A stretch of 64,000 bases of DNA from Nitrospirota bacterium (GCA_016212085.1 JACRHL010000006.1:186001-250000); one strand, 5' to 3'; positions 8,324 through 19,823 are shown, counted from the stretch's first letter. The notes: generated by a model not told the origin, from the letters alone. A program made the numbers and translations.

Positions 8324-9337
8324 TCAAGCGCTCCGGCGCCGTGCCTGCCTGAGCATGATCAACAGCTCCTCGATGGCGGTCTGGCGGTTGATGTTTCGGT
8401 CCAACAGGGCGGCCACCTCCTCCAGCCGCTGGGCGAAGCGCGGCGGGAACGATGCCGGAAACGCGGCCGCCCACGCGGCGGCGGCGGGGTCGGGCGCGGC
8501 GCCGTGGGCGGCGGCCAGGGCGCCGGAGGTCCACACCTGGGCCCACAACAGAAAGCGCCGGGTGCCGTCCAGGTCGCTCCCCCACGCCTCGGCGGCGGCG
8601 AGCAGCCCTTCCACCGATTGTAGGGCTTCCGGCTGCAAAACGCCAACGGCGGCGCGGTAATCGTCCACCAGCTCGACGCCGGAGAGGCCCATGGCCAACA
8701 GCGCGCCGGGGGCCCCCTGGGCGAGGCGCGAGACGGTTTCCAGATGGGCGGCCGCGATGCCGTTCCGCGCCAGCACGTGGGTGCACTCCGCATCCCCCAG
8801 GCGCCCGAAGCGCACCAACTGGCAGCGGGAGCGGATGGTGGGGAGCAGGGCCTCCACGGCATCGGCCACCAGGATCAACGTCCACCCCTTTCTGGGCTCC
8901 TCCAGGGTTTTCAGCAGGGCGTTGGCGGCGTGCTCGTGCATGGTTTCCGCCGGGCCCAGCACCACCACGCCGCGCTCCGGGCCGGTGGCGATCAGCTCGG
9001 TCATGGCGCGGATCTGGGTGATCTTGATCTGCGCGCCGTCCGGGGCGATGTCGAGCCGGTTGTAGGCGTTGCCGTGGGCGGCGCGCCCGCAGTCGGCGCA
9101 GGCGCCGCAGGGGCGCTGGCCGGGGCCGGAGCACAACAGGGCGCGGGCCAGCCGGTCGGCGGCGGTGGTCTTGCCCACACCGGGGGGGCCGGCGAACAGG
9201 TAGGCATGGGGCACCCGGCCGGCGGCCAGGGCGGTGGACAGGATGCGCAGCGGCCCCGGATGGCCGACGATGCCCTCGAAGGCATGATCGAAGGCCGGGG
9301 GCGCCGCGGCCGGTTCGTCCCCGAACAGCCCGCTCAT
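8324..9337 (-). CDS. holB: DNA polymerase III delta' subunit
   Basis: A 337-residue AAA+ clamp-loader subunit. The P-loop reads GPPGVGKTT (about 48-56), followed by a zinc-binding module with four cysteines (CSGPGQRPCGACADC). The segment ANALLKTLEEP is the hallmark of delta'/DnaX proteins, and TIRSRCQ is the sensor region with the SRC motif. Delta' works with delta and tau/gamma to load the beta clamp at replication forks. The ATG overlaps the tmk stop codon by 4 nt (ATGA), so the two genes are translationally coupled. The open frame extends further upstream only as a shadow of tmk. Confidence 0.93.
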   Translation of the reverse strand: MSGLFGDEPAAAPPAFDHAFEGIVGHPGPLRILSTALAAGRVPHAYLFAGPPGVGKTTAADRLARALLCSGPGQRPCGACADCGRAAHGNAYNRLDIAPDGAQIKITQIRAMTELIATGPERGVVVLGPAETMHEHAANALLKTLEEPRKGWTLILVADAVEALLPTIRSRCQLVRFGRLGDAECTHVLARNGIAAAHLETVSRLAQGAPGALLAMGLSGVELVDDYRAAVGVLQPEALQSVEGLLAAAEAWGSDLDGTRRFLLWAQVWTSGALAAAHGAAPDPAAAAWAAAFPASFPPRFAQRLEEVAALLDRNINRQTAIEELLIMLRQARRRSA

Positions 9338-10002
9338 GGCCGCGCCTCGGCACTGGGGGCGAGGCCCTCCGGCAGGCGGTTGCCGAAGCGGGCGCGCACC
9401 GCGTCCACGATGCGGGCGTGCACCGTGGCCACGTCGTCCGTGGCGTCGATGGGCACCACCCGGTCCGGCTCGGCCTTGGCGATCTGCCGGTAGCCGTCGC
9501 GCACCCGCAGGTGGAAGGCCTCCGCCTCGCGGTCCAGGCGGTTCGCCTCGCCACGGGCGGCCACCCGGGCCAGGCCGTCGGCCACCGGCAGGTCGAGCAG
9601 CAGGGTCAGCTCGGGGCGGAGGCCGTGGCCCCACCAGGCGAGGCGCGCCACCGCCTCCGGGTCCAGTTCGCGGCCAAAGCCCTGGTAGGCCACGGTGGCG
9701 TCGGCGAAGCGGTCGCACAGCACCCACCGGCCGGCGGCCAGGGCGGGCCGGACCAGCCGCGTCACGTGGTCGTGGCGGGCGGCCAGGTAGAGGAACAGCT
9801 CGCAGCGCGGGTCCACGCCGCCGTCCGTGTCGGCCAGCACCAGGGCGCGCAGCTTCTCGGCCAGCGGCGTGCCGCCCGGCTCGCGGGTGACCTGAACGGG
9901 GGCGCCGGCGGCCTGGAAGGCGCGCGACAGCAGATAGAGCTGGGTGCTCTTGCCGCTGCCCTCGACGCCCTCGAAGGTGATGAAGCCGGGCTGGGCAGAC
10001 AC
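9334..10002 (-). CDS. tmk: Thymidylate kinase
   Basis: A 222-residue dTMP kinase, which phosphorylates dTMP to dTDP. The P-loop is GVEGSGKST (about 12-20), TREPGGTPLAEKLR follows, and the DR(Y/F) motif appears as CDRFADATVAYQG; the lid region is RVAARGEANRLDRE. Length is typical. Tmk-holB is a common pair; the stop overlaps the holB start. The upstream ATPase gene ends only five bases before this start, so all three genes are probably one operon. Confidence 0.95.
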   Translation of the reverse strand: MSAQPGFITFEGVEGSGKSTQLYLLSRAFQAAGAPVQVTREPGGTPLAEKLRALVLADTDGGVDPRCELFLYLAARHDHVTRLVRPALAAGRWVLCDRFADATVAYQGFGRELDPEAVARLAWWGHGLRPELTLLLDLPVADGLARVAARGEANRLDREAEAFHLRVRDGYRQIAKAEPDRVVPIDATDDVATVHARIVDAVRARFGNRLPEGLAPSAEARP

Positions 10003-10007
10003 GGGAC

Positions 10008-11822
10008 TTACAGCAGGACGATGTGGTCGCTGGGCGAGGTGAGGAACTTCTGGCAGGTGAGCAGCACCACCTGGCGCTTGCGGGCGCAGTCCTGCAAGGC
10101 GCTGTAGACCAGGTCGCGGCGCTCCGCGTCGAGGGTCAGGAACGGCTCGTCGAGCACCATGGGGTAGTGGCCCTGGGGGTCGAGGGTCTCCACCATGGCG
10201 AGGTATTGGGCCAGGTAGATCAGGTCGGCCATGCCCGAGCCGGGGCTGGCGCCCACGTGGCGGCCGGGGTGCTCGCCGTGCAGGGTGGGGTAGTAGCTGC
10301 CGTTCACCTCGAGGGCGGTGAACTCGCCGGCGGTGAAATGGGCCAGAAACTCGCCGGCGCGGCGACAGTAGCGCTCGCGCTGGGGGTCCAGCGCCTCCCG
10401 GTAGGCGGGGTTGTCCACCAGGTGCGGCTCGATGGATATGTCGAGCCGGCCGGCGGGGGCGTGGCCGGCGCGGGGCGGGTGCAGGGCGGATTGCAGCGAG
10501 TCGCGCTCGCGCGCCAGCTGGGCGGCGTCGGCCCCGGCGGTGTGCAGCCGCGCGTGGGACTCCTGTACCCCGTGGATGCGCTGGTCCAGGGCCTCCAGCT
10601 CGGCCTCCACCGCGTCCGGCGTGTCACCGTCGAGGGCGGCCTCGAGGGCCCGCTCCAGCGCCGCCTCGCGCTCCACCAGGTGGCGCAGCCGGTCGCAGGC
10701 GGTAAAGGCCGCCCGGGGCGAGGCGAAGCCGGCCTGCTCCAGGTTGGCGAGCAGGTCGCGATAGCGGTCCTGGAGCGGCTTGTCGAGGGCGTCCATCTCC
10801 TGGCGCAGGCGCCGCATGGTGGCCAGGATGCGGCCCCGGCGGTTGCGCAGGGACAGGTCGCGGCTGATGGCCACCGCAAGCAGCACGCCGCCCAGGGTGC
10901 CAACCCCCATGACCGCCGGGTAGAGGCCGAACACCTGGAACAGCCCCCCCGTCGCGGCGGTGGTGAGCCAGCCCAGGTGGAAGGTGGGGCGGCGCAGCAA
11001 GGTGGTGCGGGGCACCGCCTCCAGCTCGTCCTCGCGGGTCACCAGGGTCTGGTCGAGGCGGACCCGCTGGGCGTGATGGGCGGCCTCGTCCTCCAGGTAG
11101 CGCACCAGTTCGTCGAGATCGTTGGCGGAGAGGGTCCCGGCGGCGGCCAGGGCAGCGCGCTTTTCCGCCAACTGGGCGCGCTCGCGGATGATGGCGCGGG
11201 TCTTGTCGCGCCGCTCCGCCAACAGGGCGCGGCGGGCGTAGCACTCCGCCAGCACGGTTTCGAGCTGGCGCGCCTGGTTGGCGGCGCCGCCCAGGGAGTC
11301 GAGCTGGCTGAGGCGCGCGTTCACCACCTCCAGCGCCCCGGCGCCGGCCAGGGCGGAGTTGGCGGCCATGGCCCGCTCCGCGTCCGCCGGGCTGCCTTCC
11401 TGACCGAGCGATTGCAGCGAGGGCAGCCAGCGGCTGCCGCCCAGGCAGAGGGGCCACAGGTTGGGCGCGTTGGCCGGATGCGGGTGCAGCGGATGCTGCC
11501 CCGCGGCGGTGGGGTCGAACGGCTTGAAGCTGCCGTCCGCCTCGCGCCGCGCCAGCTTGGAGCGGCCGTCGCCGAAGTGGTGCGCGAGGGAGAAGGTCTC
11601 GCCGTCCGCGTCGCGGAAGGTGAGGGCCGCCTGGCCCCACTCGGCCACGTCCTCCGCGCCGCGCTGGCGGCCGCCCATGAGCATGACGCGCAACACCTGC
11701 CAGAGGGTGGTCTTGCCGGACTGGTTGCCGCCATAGACCGTGTTCAGGCCGGAACTGAGCGGCACGCGCGTGAACTCGGTGAAGTTGCGCACGCCCTTGA
11801 TGGCAAGTTCGAGAAAGGTCAT
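10008..11822 (-). CDS. SMC/Rad50-like ATPase with central membrane hairpin
   Basis: A 604-residue AAA/ABC-type ATPase of the RecF/SMC/YhaN kind. Walker A is GGNQSGKTTL (31-40) and Walker B with the ABC-type Glu is YPMVLDEPFLTLD near 565; GSGMADLIYLAQYLA is the signature region. Between the two ATPase halves lie charged helical, probably coiled-coil stretches (about 180-275 and 330-470), interrupted by a hydrophobic segment at about 283-319 that looks like two membrane helices. The architecture resembles YhaN-type proteins, whose function is poorly known. No SbcD-like nuclease partner is adjacent. The ATG at 11822 was chosen because the conserved N-terminal strand FLELAIKGVRNF begins there; the upstream extension looks non-coding. 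Confidence 0.78.
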   Translation of the reverse strand: MTFLELAIKGVRNFTEFTRVPLSSGLNTVYGGNQSGKTTLWQVLRVMLMGGRQRGAEDVAEWGQAALTFRDADGETFSLAHHFGDGRSKLARREADGSFKPFDPTAAGQHPLHPHPANAPNLWPLCLGGSRWLPSLQSLGQEGSPADAERAMAANSALAGAGALEVVNARLSQLDSLGGAANQARQLETVLAECYARRALLAERRDKTRAIIRERAQLAEKRAALAAAGTLSANDLDELVRYLEDEAAHHAQRVRLDQTLVTREDELEAVPRTTLLRRPTFHLGWLTTAATGGLFQVFGLYPAVMGVGTLGGVLLAVAISRDLSLRNRRGRILATMRRLRQEMDALDKPLQDRYRDLLANLEQAGFASPRAAFTACDRLRHLVEREAALERALEAALDGDTPDAVEAELEALDQRIHGVQESHARLHTAGADAAQLARERDSLQSALHPPRAGHAPAGRLDISIEPHLVDNPAYREALDPQRERYCRRAGEFLAHFTAGEFTALEVNGSYYPTLHGEHPGRHVGASPGSGMADLIYLAQYLAMVETLDPQGHYPMVLDEPFLTLDAERRDLVYSALQDCARKRQVVLLTCQKFLTSPSDHIVLL

Positions 11823-12037
11823 CGCGGTCTGGGGCGTCCCGTGCCGTGAGGGGTGCGCGCGTTCAAGTACCCTCCGTTTGTGATCCGGTCCTATGGAAAG
11901 GGTAATGAATCGGCGCCCGGGCATCAAGCGCCGCGCACGCCACCCCGCCGTTCCCTTGAGATTGCGTGGCCCCCGCCGCTATCATGATATTCCCCCTGTG
12001 ATGGCATGGGCGGGTTCCACGGCCTCTCTCGCTTCAG

Positions 12038-12850
12038 GTGAAAACGGGTCCCTTGCGCCTAAGGGTTCTGATCAAACGCTATTTCGTCACCGGCCTCCTG
12101 GTGACGTTGCCCATCGCCGGCACGTACTTCGTGCTGAGCGCCCTGCTGCGCGCCCTGGAGGGGGTGCTGGGCGAGCTGCTGCACACCCATCTGTCGGCCC
12201 ATTACTACCCCGGCCTGGGCATCGCCGTGCTGCTGGTGGGCATCTTCCTGGTGGGGCTGCTCACCGCCAACGTGATCGGCCGCTGGTTCGTGCGCCTGTA
12301 CGAGCGCGTCCTCAAGCGGCTGCCGGTGGTGCGCTCCATCTACTCGGCCATCAAGAGCGTGGTGCACACGGTCTCCATGCAGGGGCAGGAGAAGTTCAAG
12401 GGCGTGGTGCTGGCGGAGTTCCCCCGCCCCGGCATGTGGATGCTGGGGTTCGTGGTGGCCGACTCGGAGGGCGAGATCGCCACGCGGGTGGGTGAGCGGC
12501 CCCTCAGCCTGTTCGTGCCCACGTCGCCCAACCCCACCTCGGGCTTTCTGGTGTTCGTGCGGGAGGATGAGGTGACGTACCTGTCCATCTCCGTCGAGGA
12601 GGCCATGAAGGCCATCATGTCCGGCGGCATCTACTCCGCCGGCACCGGCGATACGGACGGCATCCCCGACCGGCTGCCCGAGGAGATCCGCTACGAGGTC
12701 GCCCGCGCCGAGGCCGAGCGGGCGCGCGAGGCGGCGGCCCAGGCGGCGCGCGAGGCGGAGAAAAAGCGCCTGGAGGCCGAGCGCCTGGCCGAGGCGGCGC
12801 GCCGCGCCGGGGCGGTGCGTGGCGACAACGGCCCGGAGGATGGCGGATGA
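12038..12850 (+). CDS. DUF502 family membrane protein
   Basis: A 270-residue inner-membrane protein of the DUF502 family. Two membrane helices are visible (about 15-37 and 60-82), followed by the conserved motif LPVVRSIYSAIKSVVHT, then EFPRPGMWMLGFV and VFVPTSPNPTSGF-type segments typical of the family. The last 50 residues are rich in Ala, Glu and Arg (repeated AEAERAREAA-like units) and probably form a charged helix. No biochemical function is established for DUF502. The start is a GTG; ribosome-binding support is weak. It overlaps the glmU start by 4 nt, so the two are coupled. Confidence 0.85.
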   Translation: MKTGPLRLRVLIKRYFVTGLLVTLPIAGTYFVLSALLRALEGVLGELLHTHLSAHYYPGLGIAVLLVGIFLVGLLTANVIGRWFVRLYERVLKRLPVVRSIYSAIKSVVHTVSMQGQEKFKGVVLAEFPRPGMWMLGFVVADSEGEIATRVGERPLSLFVPTSPNPTSGFLVFVREDEVTYLSISVEEAMKAIMSGGIYSAGTGDTDGIPDRLPEEIRYEVARAEAERAREAAAQAAREAEKKRLEAERLAEAARRAGAVRGDNGPEDGG

Positions 12851-14244
12851 GCGGTTTCGTGGCGCTGGTGTTGGCCGCCGGCAAGGGCACGCGCATGAAA
12901 TCGGCCCTGCCCAAGGTGCTGCACCCGGTGTGCGGCCTGCCCATGGTGCACCACGTGGTGGCCTGCGCGGTGGCCGCCGGGGCGGACGCCACCCACGTGG
13001 TGATCGGCCACGGCGCCGACGCGGTGACGGAGTACCTCGGCGCCACGGATTTCGGCGCGCCGGTGGACACGGTGATCCAGGCGGAGCAGCTTGGCACCGG
13101 CCACGCGGTGCAGGTGTGCCGCCCGGCGCTGGACGGATGCGCAAGCCCGGTGCTGATCCTGAGCGGCGACGTGCCGCTGGTCACCCCGGAGATGGTGGCG
13201 GAGTTGGCCGCCACGCACGCCCAAGGCGGCGGCGGGCTGACCCTGGTGGCGGTGACCCTGGACGACCCCACCGGCTACGGCCGCGTGGTGCGCGACGGCG
13301 GCGCCCTCAGGCGCATCGTCGAGCAGAAGGACGCCACCCCCTCCGAGCGGGCCGTCCGCGAGGTGAACGCGGGCATCTACCTGGCCGACGCCGCGCTGCT
13401 GTTCCGCTGCCTGGAGCGCGTCTCCAACGACAACGCGCAAGGGGAGTACTACCTCACCGACATCGTGCGCGAGGCGCTGGCGGAGGGGGCCGCCGTGCAC
13501 GTCCACCACGCCGCCAGCGCCGAGCTGGTGATGGGCGTCAACTCCCGCGCTCAGCTGGCCCAGGTGAGTGCCGCCATGCGTCGCCACATCGCGGCCAGGC
13601 TGATGGACGCGGGGGTGACCCTCATCGACCCGGACCACACCTATGTGGACGCGGGGGTGAGCGTCGGGCCCGACACGGTGATCCACCCCGGCGTCACCCT
13701 GTCCGGCCGCACCACCGTCGGCACCGGTTGCGAGATCTTCCCCGGCGCGCGGGTGGTGGATTCGGTCATCGGCGACCACGTGGTGGTCAAGGACGGCACG
13801 CTCATCACCCAGGCGCGGCTGGACGGCGGCAACACGGCGGGCCCCAACGCCCACCTGCGCCCCGGCGCGCACTTGCTGCCCGGCGCCAGGGTGGGCAACT
13901 ACGTGGAGATCAAGAAGGCGGTCATCGGCGAGGGCTCCAAGGTGAATCACCTGTCCTACGTGGGCGACGCCACCGTGGGGGCGCGCGTGAACATCGGCGC
14001 CGGCACCATCACCTGCAACTACGACGGCGCCACCAAGTATCAGACCATCATCGAGGACGACGTGTTCATCGGCTCCGACAGCCAGCTCGTGGCCCCGGTG
14101 CGGGTGGGGGCGGGGGCCCTGGTGGCCGCCGGTTCCACCATCACCGGCGACGTGCCGGCCGGCGCCCTGGGCATCTCCCGTGCCGAACAGCGCAACGTGG
14201 AAGGCTGGGTGGCGCGCTGGAAGCGCAAGCGGGGCGGCAAGTAA
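12847..14244 (+). CDS. glmU: Bifunctional GlcNAc-1-phosphate uridyltransferase / GlcN-1-phosphate acetyltransferase
   Basis: A 465-residue cytoplasmic enzyme making UDP-GlcNAc for peptidoglycan and lipopolysaccharide. The N-terminal pyrophosphorylase domain has LAAGKGTRMKSALPKVLHP (about 7-25) and the Mg-binding SGDVPL. The C-terminal left-handed beta-helix starts near residue 250 with hexapeptide repeats (VIHPGVTLSGRTTVG), and contains HLSYVGDATVG and ITCNYDG of the acetyltransferase active site. Length is normal. It overlaps the DUF502 gene by ATGA and is followed closely by a helicase gene. Confidence 0.97.
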   Translation: MSGFVALVLAAGKGTRMKSALPKVLHPVCGLPMVHHVVACAVAAGADATHVVIGHGADAVTEYLGATDFGAPVDTVIQAEQLGTGHAVQVCRPALDGCASPVLILSGDVPLVTPEMVAELAATHAQGGGGLTLVAVTLDDPTGYGRVVRDGGALRRIVEQKDATPSERAVREVNAGIYLADAALLFRCLERVSNDNAQGEYYLTDIVREALAEGAAVHVHHAASAELVMGVNSRAQLAQVSAAMRRHIAARLMDAGVTLIDPDHTYVDAGVSVGPDTVIHPGVTLSGRTTVGTGCEIFPGARVVDSVIGDHVVVKDGTLITQARLDGGNTAGPNAHLRPGAHLLPGARVGNYVEIKKAVIGEGSKVNHLSYVGDATVGARVNIGAGTITCNYDGATKYQTIIEDDVFIGSDSQLVAPVRVGAGALVAAGSTITGDVPAGALGISRAEQRNVEGWVARWKRKRGGK

Positions 14245-14255
14245 CCGTGGACGGC

Positions 14256-16529
14256 ATGGACCATCGCGCGCCGCAGGGCGCCCTGTCGGGCCCATCCGTC
14301 AACCGGCTTGAGCGCGGCGACCGGGGCGCGCGGCCGGTTGATGGCAGTGCCCTCTCGTCCGGCCTCAACCCGGAGCAGGCGCGGGCGGTGGCCCATGGCG
14401 ACGGGCCGCTCTTGATCCTGGCCGGGGCGGGCAGCGGCAAGACCCGCGTGCTCACCCATCGCATCGCCCACCTGATCGCCACCGGCCGGGCCACCCCGGC
14501 CGACATCCTCGCGGTCACCTTCACCAACAAGGCGGCCAGGGAGCTGCGCGAGCGCCTGGCCGCCACCATGGGCGAGCGGGTTTCCGCCCTGTGGGTGGGC
14601 ACCTTCCACGCCATTTGCCTGCGCCTGCTGCGCCTGCACGGCACCGCCGACGGCGCGCGCGACTTTGGCGTGCTGGACGCCGGGCAGGCGCGCCAGGCGG
14701 TGGCGCGGGTGGCCCAGGGGCTGAACATCAATTCCGAGCTGTACCCCCACGCCGCCATCGCCGCCCGCATCAGCCGCCTCAAGAACGACCTGATCGACGC
14801 GGACGCCTGCTCCGCCCGGGCCGAGCCGTTCGGCATGGAGGCGCGGGTGGCCCAGGTGTACCCGGCCTACGAGGCCCACAAGCGCGCCCGCGGCGTGCGC
14901 GACTTCGACGACCTGCTGGTGGAGACGCACCGCCTGCTCGCCACCCGGCCGGAACTGGCCCAGGCCCTGGGCGAGCGCTTCCGCTACCTGTTCGTGGACG
15001 AGTTCCAGGACACCAACGTGGCCCAGTTCGCCATCCTCAAGGTGCTCGCAAGGCCCCACGGCAACCTGTGCGTGGTGGGCGACGACGACCAGTCCATCTA
15101 CGCCTTCCGCGGCGCCAACGTGGGCAACATCCTGTCGTTCACCGACAGCTTCCCCGGCGCCGCCACCATCACCCTGGGCTGCAACTACCGCTCCACCGGC
15201 CACATCCTGAAGGCCGCCGGGGCGGTGATCGCCGGGAACACGGGCCGCCACGCCAAGGCGCTGTGGACCGGCAACCCGGATGGCGCCAAGCCAGCCCACC
15301 ACCTGGCCGCCGACGAAACGGCCGAGATGCGCCACGTGGTCTCCCTGCTGCGCCGGGAGCGCGACGCGGGCCGCGCCTGGGCCCACATGGCGGTGCTGTT
15401 CCGCGCCAACTCCCAGGCGCGGGTGCTGGAGGAGGGCCTGTCCGCCGACCGGGTGCCCTACCGGGTGGTGGGCGGCATGCGCTTCTACCAGCGCAAGGAG
15501 GTGCGCGACCTGATGGCCTACCTGCGCCTGGCGGTGGGGGCCGGTGACGACGACGCGGCGCTGCGCGTGCTCAACAGCCCGCCGCGCGGCATCGGCGACG
15601 CCAACCGGGCGCGCATCGAGGATTTTGCCCGCACCCACGCCCTGTCCATCATCGACGCCCTGGCGCGCATGGTGGCGGAGAAGGCGCTCACCGGCGTGGC
15701 CCTCAAGGGTGCGGGCGAGCTGCTCACGGCGCTGGGCAAGCTGCGGGCCGGATCGGGCAGCGCCGCCGAGCTGCTGCAACGGGCGGTGGACGCCACCGGC
15801 TACCATGCCCAGGGGGTGGCGGAGTCGTTCCACGAGGCCCTGGCCCGGCGCGAGGTGGTGGCGGAGCTGATCGGCGCCGCCCAGGCCCACGGTGGCGACC
15901 CGTTGCGCTTTCTGGACGATCAGGCCCTGGCGGGCGACATGGGCGACGACGCGGGCGGCGACCAGGTGTCGCTGATGACCCTGCACGCGGCCAAGGGCCT
16001 GGAGTTCCCGGTGGTCATCATGGTGGGCATGGAGGAGGGGGTATTCCCCCACTCCCGCGCCCTGGACGACCCGGCGGCCATGGACGAGGAGCGCCGCCTG
16101 TGCTACGTCGGCATGACCCGCGCCCGCGAGCGGCTCTACCTGGTCTCGGCGCAAAGCCGGCGCCTGTTCGGCGACCCGCGGCGCAACCTGGTGTCGCGCT
16201 TCGTGGGGGCCATCCCGGCGGAGCACCTGGAATGCACCAGCGACCGCCCGGCCCCGGAGGCCTTGCCGCGCCCCCAGGGCTTCGCCCGCCGCCAGGAGGC
16301 GGACCCGCGCAACGCCGCCATCCGCAAGCACGCCCCCCTGGCGCCGCGCGCGGACGCGCGGGCGGGAAGCTACGCCCCCGGCGCCCAGGTGCGCCACGCC
16401 ACCTTCGGCCTGGGCCAGGTGAAGTGCACGGAGGGCAGCGGTGACGGCGAGCGGGTGGTGGTGGCCTTCCCCGGCGTGGGGTTGAAGAAGCTTGCGGTGA
16501 AACAGGCAAACCTTGAGGTGATATCGTGA
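14256..16529 (+). CDS. UvrD/PcrA/Rep-type superfamily 1 DNA helicase
   Basis: A 757-residue 3'-5' helicase. Motif Ia/Walker A is AGAGSGKT (56-63), the TxGx-type motif is AVTFTNKAARELRER, Walker B is FVDEFQDTN, motif III is VVGDDDQSIYAFRGA, motif IV is LGCNYRS, motif V is LMTLHAAKGLEFPVV and motif VI is ERRLCYVGMTRARE. The C-terminal end (about 700-757) has a Tudor-like PcrA segment (VRHATFGLGQVK), which favours PcrA/UvrD over Rep. The start is uncertain: ATG 14256 or GTG 14247 are both in frame. The first 35 residues are low-complexity. Its stop overlaps gatC by 4 nt. Confidence 0.93.
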   Translation: MDHRAPQGALSGPSVNRLERGDRGARPVDGSALSSGLNPEQARAVAHGDGPLLILAGAGSGKTRVLTHRIAHLIATGRATPADILAVTFTNKAARELRERLAATMGERVSALWVGTFHAICLRLLRLHGTADGARDFGVLDAGQARQAVARVAQGLNINSELYPHAAIAARISRLKNDLIDADACSARAEPFGMEARVAQVYPAYEAHKRARGVRDFDDLLVETHRLLATRPELAQALGERFRYLFVDEFQDTNVAQFAILKVLARPHGNLCVVGDDDQSIYAFRGANVGNILSFTDSFPGAATITLGCNYRSTGHILKAAGAVIAGNTGRHAKALWTGNPDGAKPAHHLAADETAEMRHVVSLLRRERDAGRAWAHMAVLFRANSQARVLEEGLSADRVPYRVVGGMRFYQRKEVRDLMAYLRLAVGAGDDDAALRVLNSPPRGIGDANRARIEDFARTHALSIIDALARMVAEKALTGVALKGAGELLTALGKLRAGSGSAAELLQRAVDATGYHAQGVAESFHEALARREVVAELIGAAQAHGGDPLRFLDDQALAGDMGDDAGGDQVSLMTLHAAKGLEFPVVIMVGMEEGVFPHSRALDDPAAMDEERRLCYVGMTRARERLYLVSAQSRRLFGDPRRNLVSRFVGAIPAEHLECTSDRPAPEALPRPQGFARRQEADPRNAAIRKHAPLAPRADARAGSYAPGAQVRHATFGLGQVKCTEGSGDGERVVVAFPGVGLKKLAVKQANLEVIS

Positions 16530-16813
16530 CAATCCAACGGGACGAGGTGCTCAAAATAGCCCGGCTGGCGCGGCTGGAACTGACCGACGCGGAGCTGGCA
16601 TCCCTGGGCGACGACCTGAACAAGATACTGGCCTACGTGGAGCAGCTCTCCGCCCTCGACACCACCGGCGTGCCCTCCCTGGAGCACGCCGCCGAGGCGG
16701 GTGACACCTGGCGCGACGACGTGAGCCGCCCCTCCCTGCCGCGCGAGCGGGGGCTGGCGGTGGCGCCCGCCGTGGCGGACGGATGCTTCCAGGTGCCCAA
16801 GATCATCGAATAA
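16526..16813 (+). CDS. gatC: Asp/Glu-tRNA amidotransferase subunit C
   Basis: A 95-residue GatC. It is all-helical with the family pattern VLKIARLARLELTD at the start, LNKILAYVEQLSALDT in the middle, and a C-terminal extended segment ending FQVPKIIE. GatC wraps around and stabilises GatA in the GatCAB complex that amidates misacylated Glu-tRNA-Gln or Asp-tRNA-Asn. The start codon is GTG at 16526, overlapping the helicase stop. An 80-nt gap to gatA holds a GC-rich hairpin (cggggcg and cgccccg arms) that may adjust subunit stoichiometry; that is inference. Confidence 0.95.
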   Translation: MTIQRDEVLKIARLARLELTDAELASLGDDLNKILAYVEQLSALDTTGVPSLEHAAEAGDTWRDDVSRPSLPRERGLAVAPAVADGCFQVPKIIE

Positions 16814-16893
16814 ACCGTCGAATGGACCGTCGCACGCAGCGCCGCATTGACCCTTGCCGGGGCGTCCGCCCCGCCGGACCATAAAGGAACCTG

Positions 16894-18351
16894 ATGGAAC
16901 CGCATTCCTGGACCATTCACGAGGCCCGCGAACGCCTCGACAACGGCCGGATCACCGCCACCGGGCTGACCCGCTCCGTGCTGGCCCGCATCGAGGCCGT
17001 GGAGCCGCGCGTGGCCGCCTTCAACACCGTGTGCGCCGACATGGCCCTGGAGCAGGCGGCGGCGGCGGACCGGCGCCTGCAAGCGGGCGAGCGCGGCGGG
17101 CTGTTGGGCATCCCCCTGGCCCTCAAGGACAACATGATCACCCAGGGGGTGGCCACCACCTGCTCGTCGCGCATCCTGAAGAATTTCGTGCCGCCCGCCG
17201 ACGGCGCCATGGCCGCGCGCTTCAAGGAGCAGGGCGCCATCAACCTGGGCAAGACCAACCTGGACGAGTTCGCCATGGGTTCCTCCACGGAGAACTCGGC
17301 GACGCAGATCACCAGGAACCCGTGGAACCTGGAACGCGCCCCCGGCGGCTCCTCCGGCGGCGCCGCCGCCTGCGTGGCGGCGGACATGGCCCTGGCGGCG
17401 CTGGGCTCCGACACCGGCGGCTCCATCCGCCAGCCCGCCGCCCTGTGCGGCGTGGTGGGGCTCAAGCCCACCTACGGCCGGGTGTCGCGCTACGGCCTGG
17501 TGGCGTTCGCCTCCAGCCTGGACCAGATCGGCCCCATCACCAAGGACGTGGCGGACGCCGCCATCGTGCTGGGCGCCATCGCCGGCCGCGACCCTCTCGA
17601 CGCCACCAGCTCCGCGCGCCCGGTGCCCGACTACAGCCGGGGCCTCAAGGACGGCATCAAGGGCCTGCGCATCGGCGTGCCCAGGGAGTACTTCATCGAC
17701 GGCATGGACGCCCCGGTGGCGGACGCGGTGCGCGCCGCCATCGACACCCTGAAGGGCCTGGGCGCCACGGTGAGGGAGATCTCCCTGCCGCACACCCGGT
17801 ACGCGGTGGCCACCTATTACCTGGTGGCCACCGCCGAGGCCTCCTCCAACCTGGGGCGCTACGACGGCGTGCGCTACGGCCACCGCGCGATGGACGCCAG
17901 GGACTTGTTGGAGATGTACATGGCCACCCGCGACCAGGGCTTCGGGCCCGAGGTGAAGCGGCGCATCATGCTGGGCACCTATGCCCTGTCCGCCGGCTAC
18001 TACGACGCCTATTACAAAAAGGCGCAGCAGGCGCGCACCCTGATCCTGAAGGATTTCACCGACGCCTTCGGGCAGGTGGACGTGATCGCCACCCCCACCT
18101 CGCCCACGGGCGCCTTCCGCCTGGGGGAGCGCACGGCGGACCCGTTGCAGATGTACCTGTCGGACATCTTCACCATCTCCATCAACCTGGCCGGGCTGCC
18201 CGGCATGTCGCAGCCCTGCGGGGTGGACGGCAACGGCATGCCGGTGGGGCTGCAACTCATCGGCAAGGCCTTCGACGAGGCCACCATGCTGCGCGCCGGC
18301 TGGGCCTTCGAGCAGGCGACGGCCTTCCACAAGGCTAAACCGTCGCTTTAG
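16894..18351 (+). CDS. gatA: Asp/Glu-tRNA amidotransferase subunit A
   Basis: A 485-residue amidase-signature protein that releases ammonia from glutamine for GatCAB. The Ser-Ser-Lys catalytic triad is visible: Lys in IPLALKDNM near 75, and the two serines within the amidase signature [11 protein letters not shown] and [12 protein letters not shown] at about 150-175. [20 protein letters not shown] is the conserved GatA segment. The protein is full length. The GC-poor tail of the gap after it (TAGTATTTATTTGT) leads directly into gatB with 38 nt between genes. Confidence 0.97.
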   Translation: MEPHSWTIHEARERLDNGRITATGLTRSVLARIEAVEPRVAAFNTVCADMALEQAAAADRRLQAGERGGLLGIPLALKDNMITQGVATTCSSRILKNFVPPADGAMAARFKEQGAINLGKTNLDEFAMGSSTENSATQITRNPWNLERAPGGSSGGAAACVAADMALAALGSDTGGSIRQPAALCGVVGLKPTYGRVSRYGLVAFASSLDQIGPITKDVADAAIVLGAIAGRDPLDATSSARPVPDYSRGLKDGIKGLRIGVPREYFIDGMDAPVADAVRAAIDTLKGLGATVREISLPHTRYAVATYYLVATAEASSNLGRYDGVRYGHRAMDARDLLEMYMATRDQGFGPEVKRRIMLGTYALSAGYYDAYYKKAQQARTLILKDFTDAFGQVDVIATPTSPTGAFRLGERTADPLQMYLSDIFTISINLAGLPGMSQPCGVDGNGMPVGLQLIGKAFDEATMLRAGWAFEQATAFHKAKPSL

Positions 18352-18389
18352 TATTTATTTGTAACACGCTGCGAATATTGGATTAATAG

Positions 18390-19823
<1,434 letters not shown>

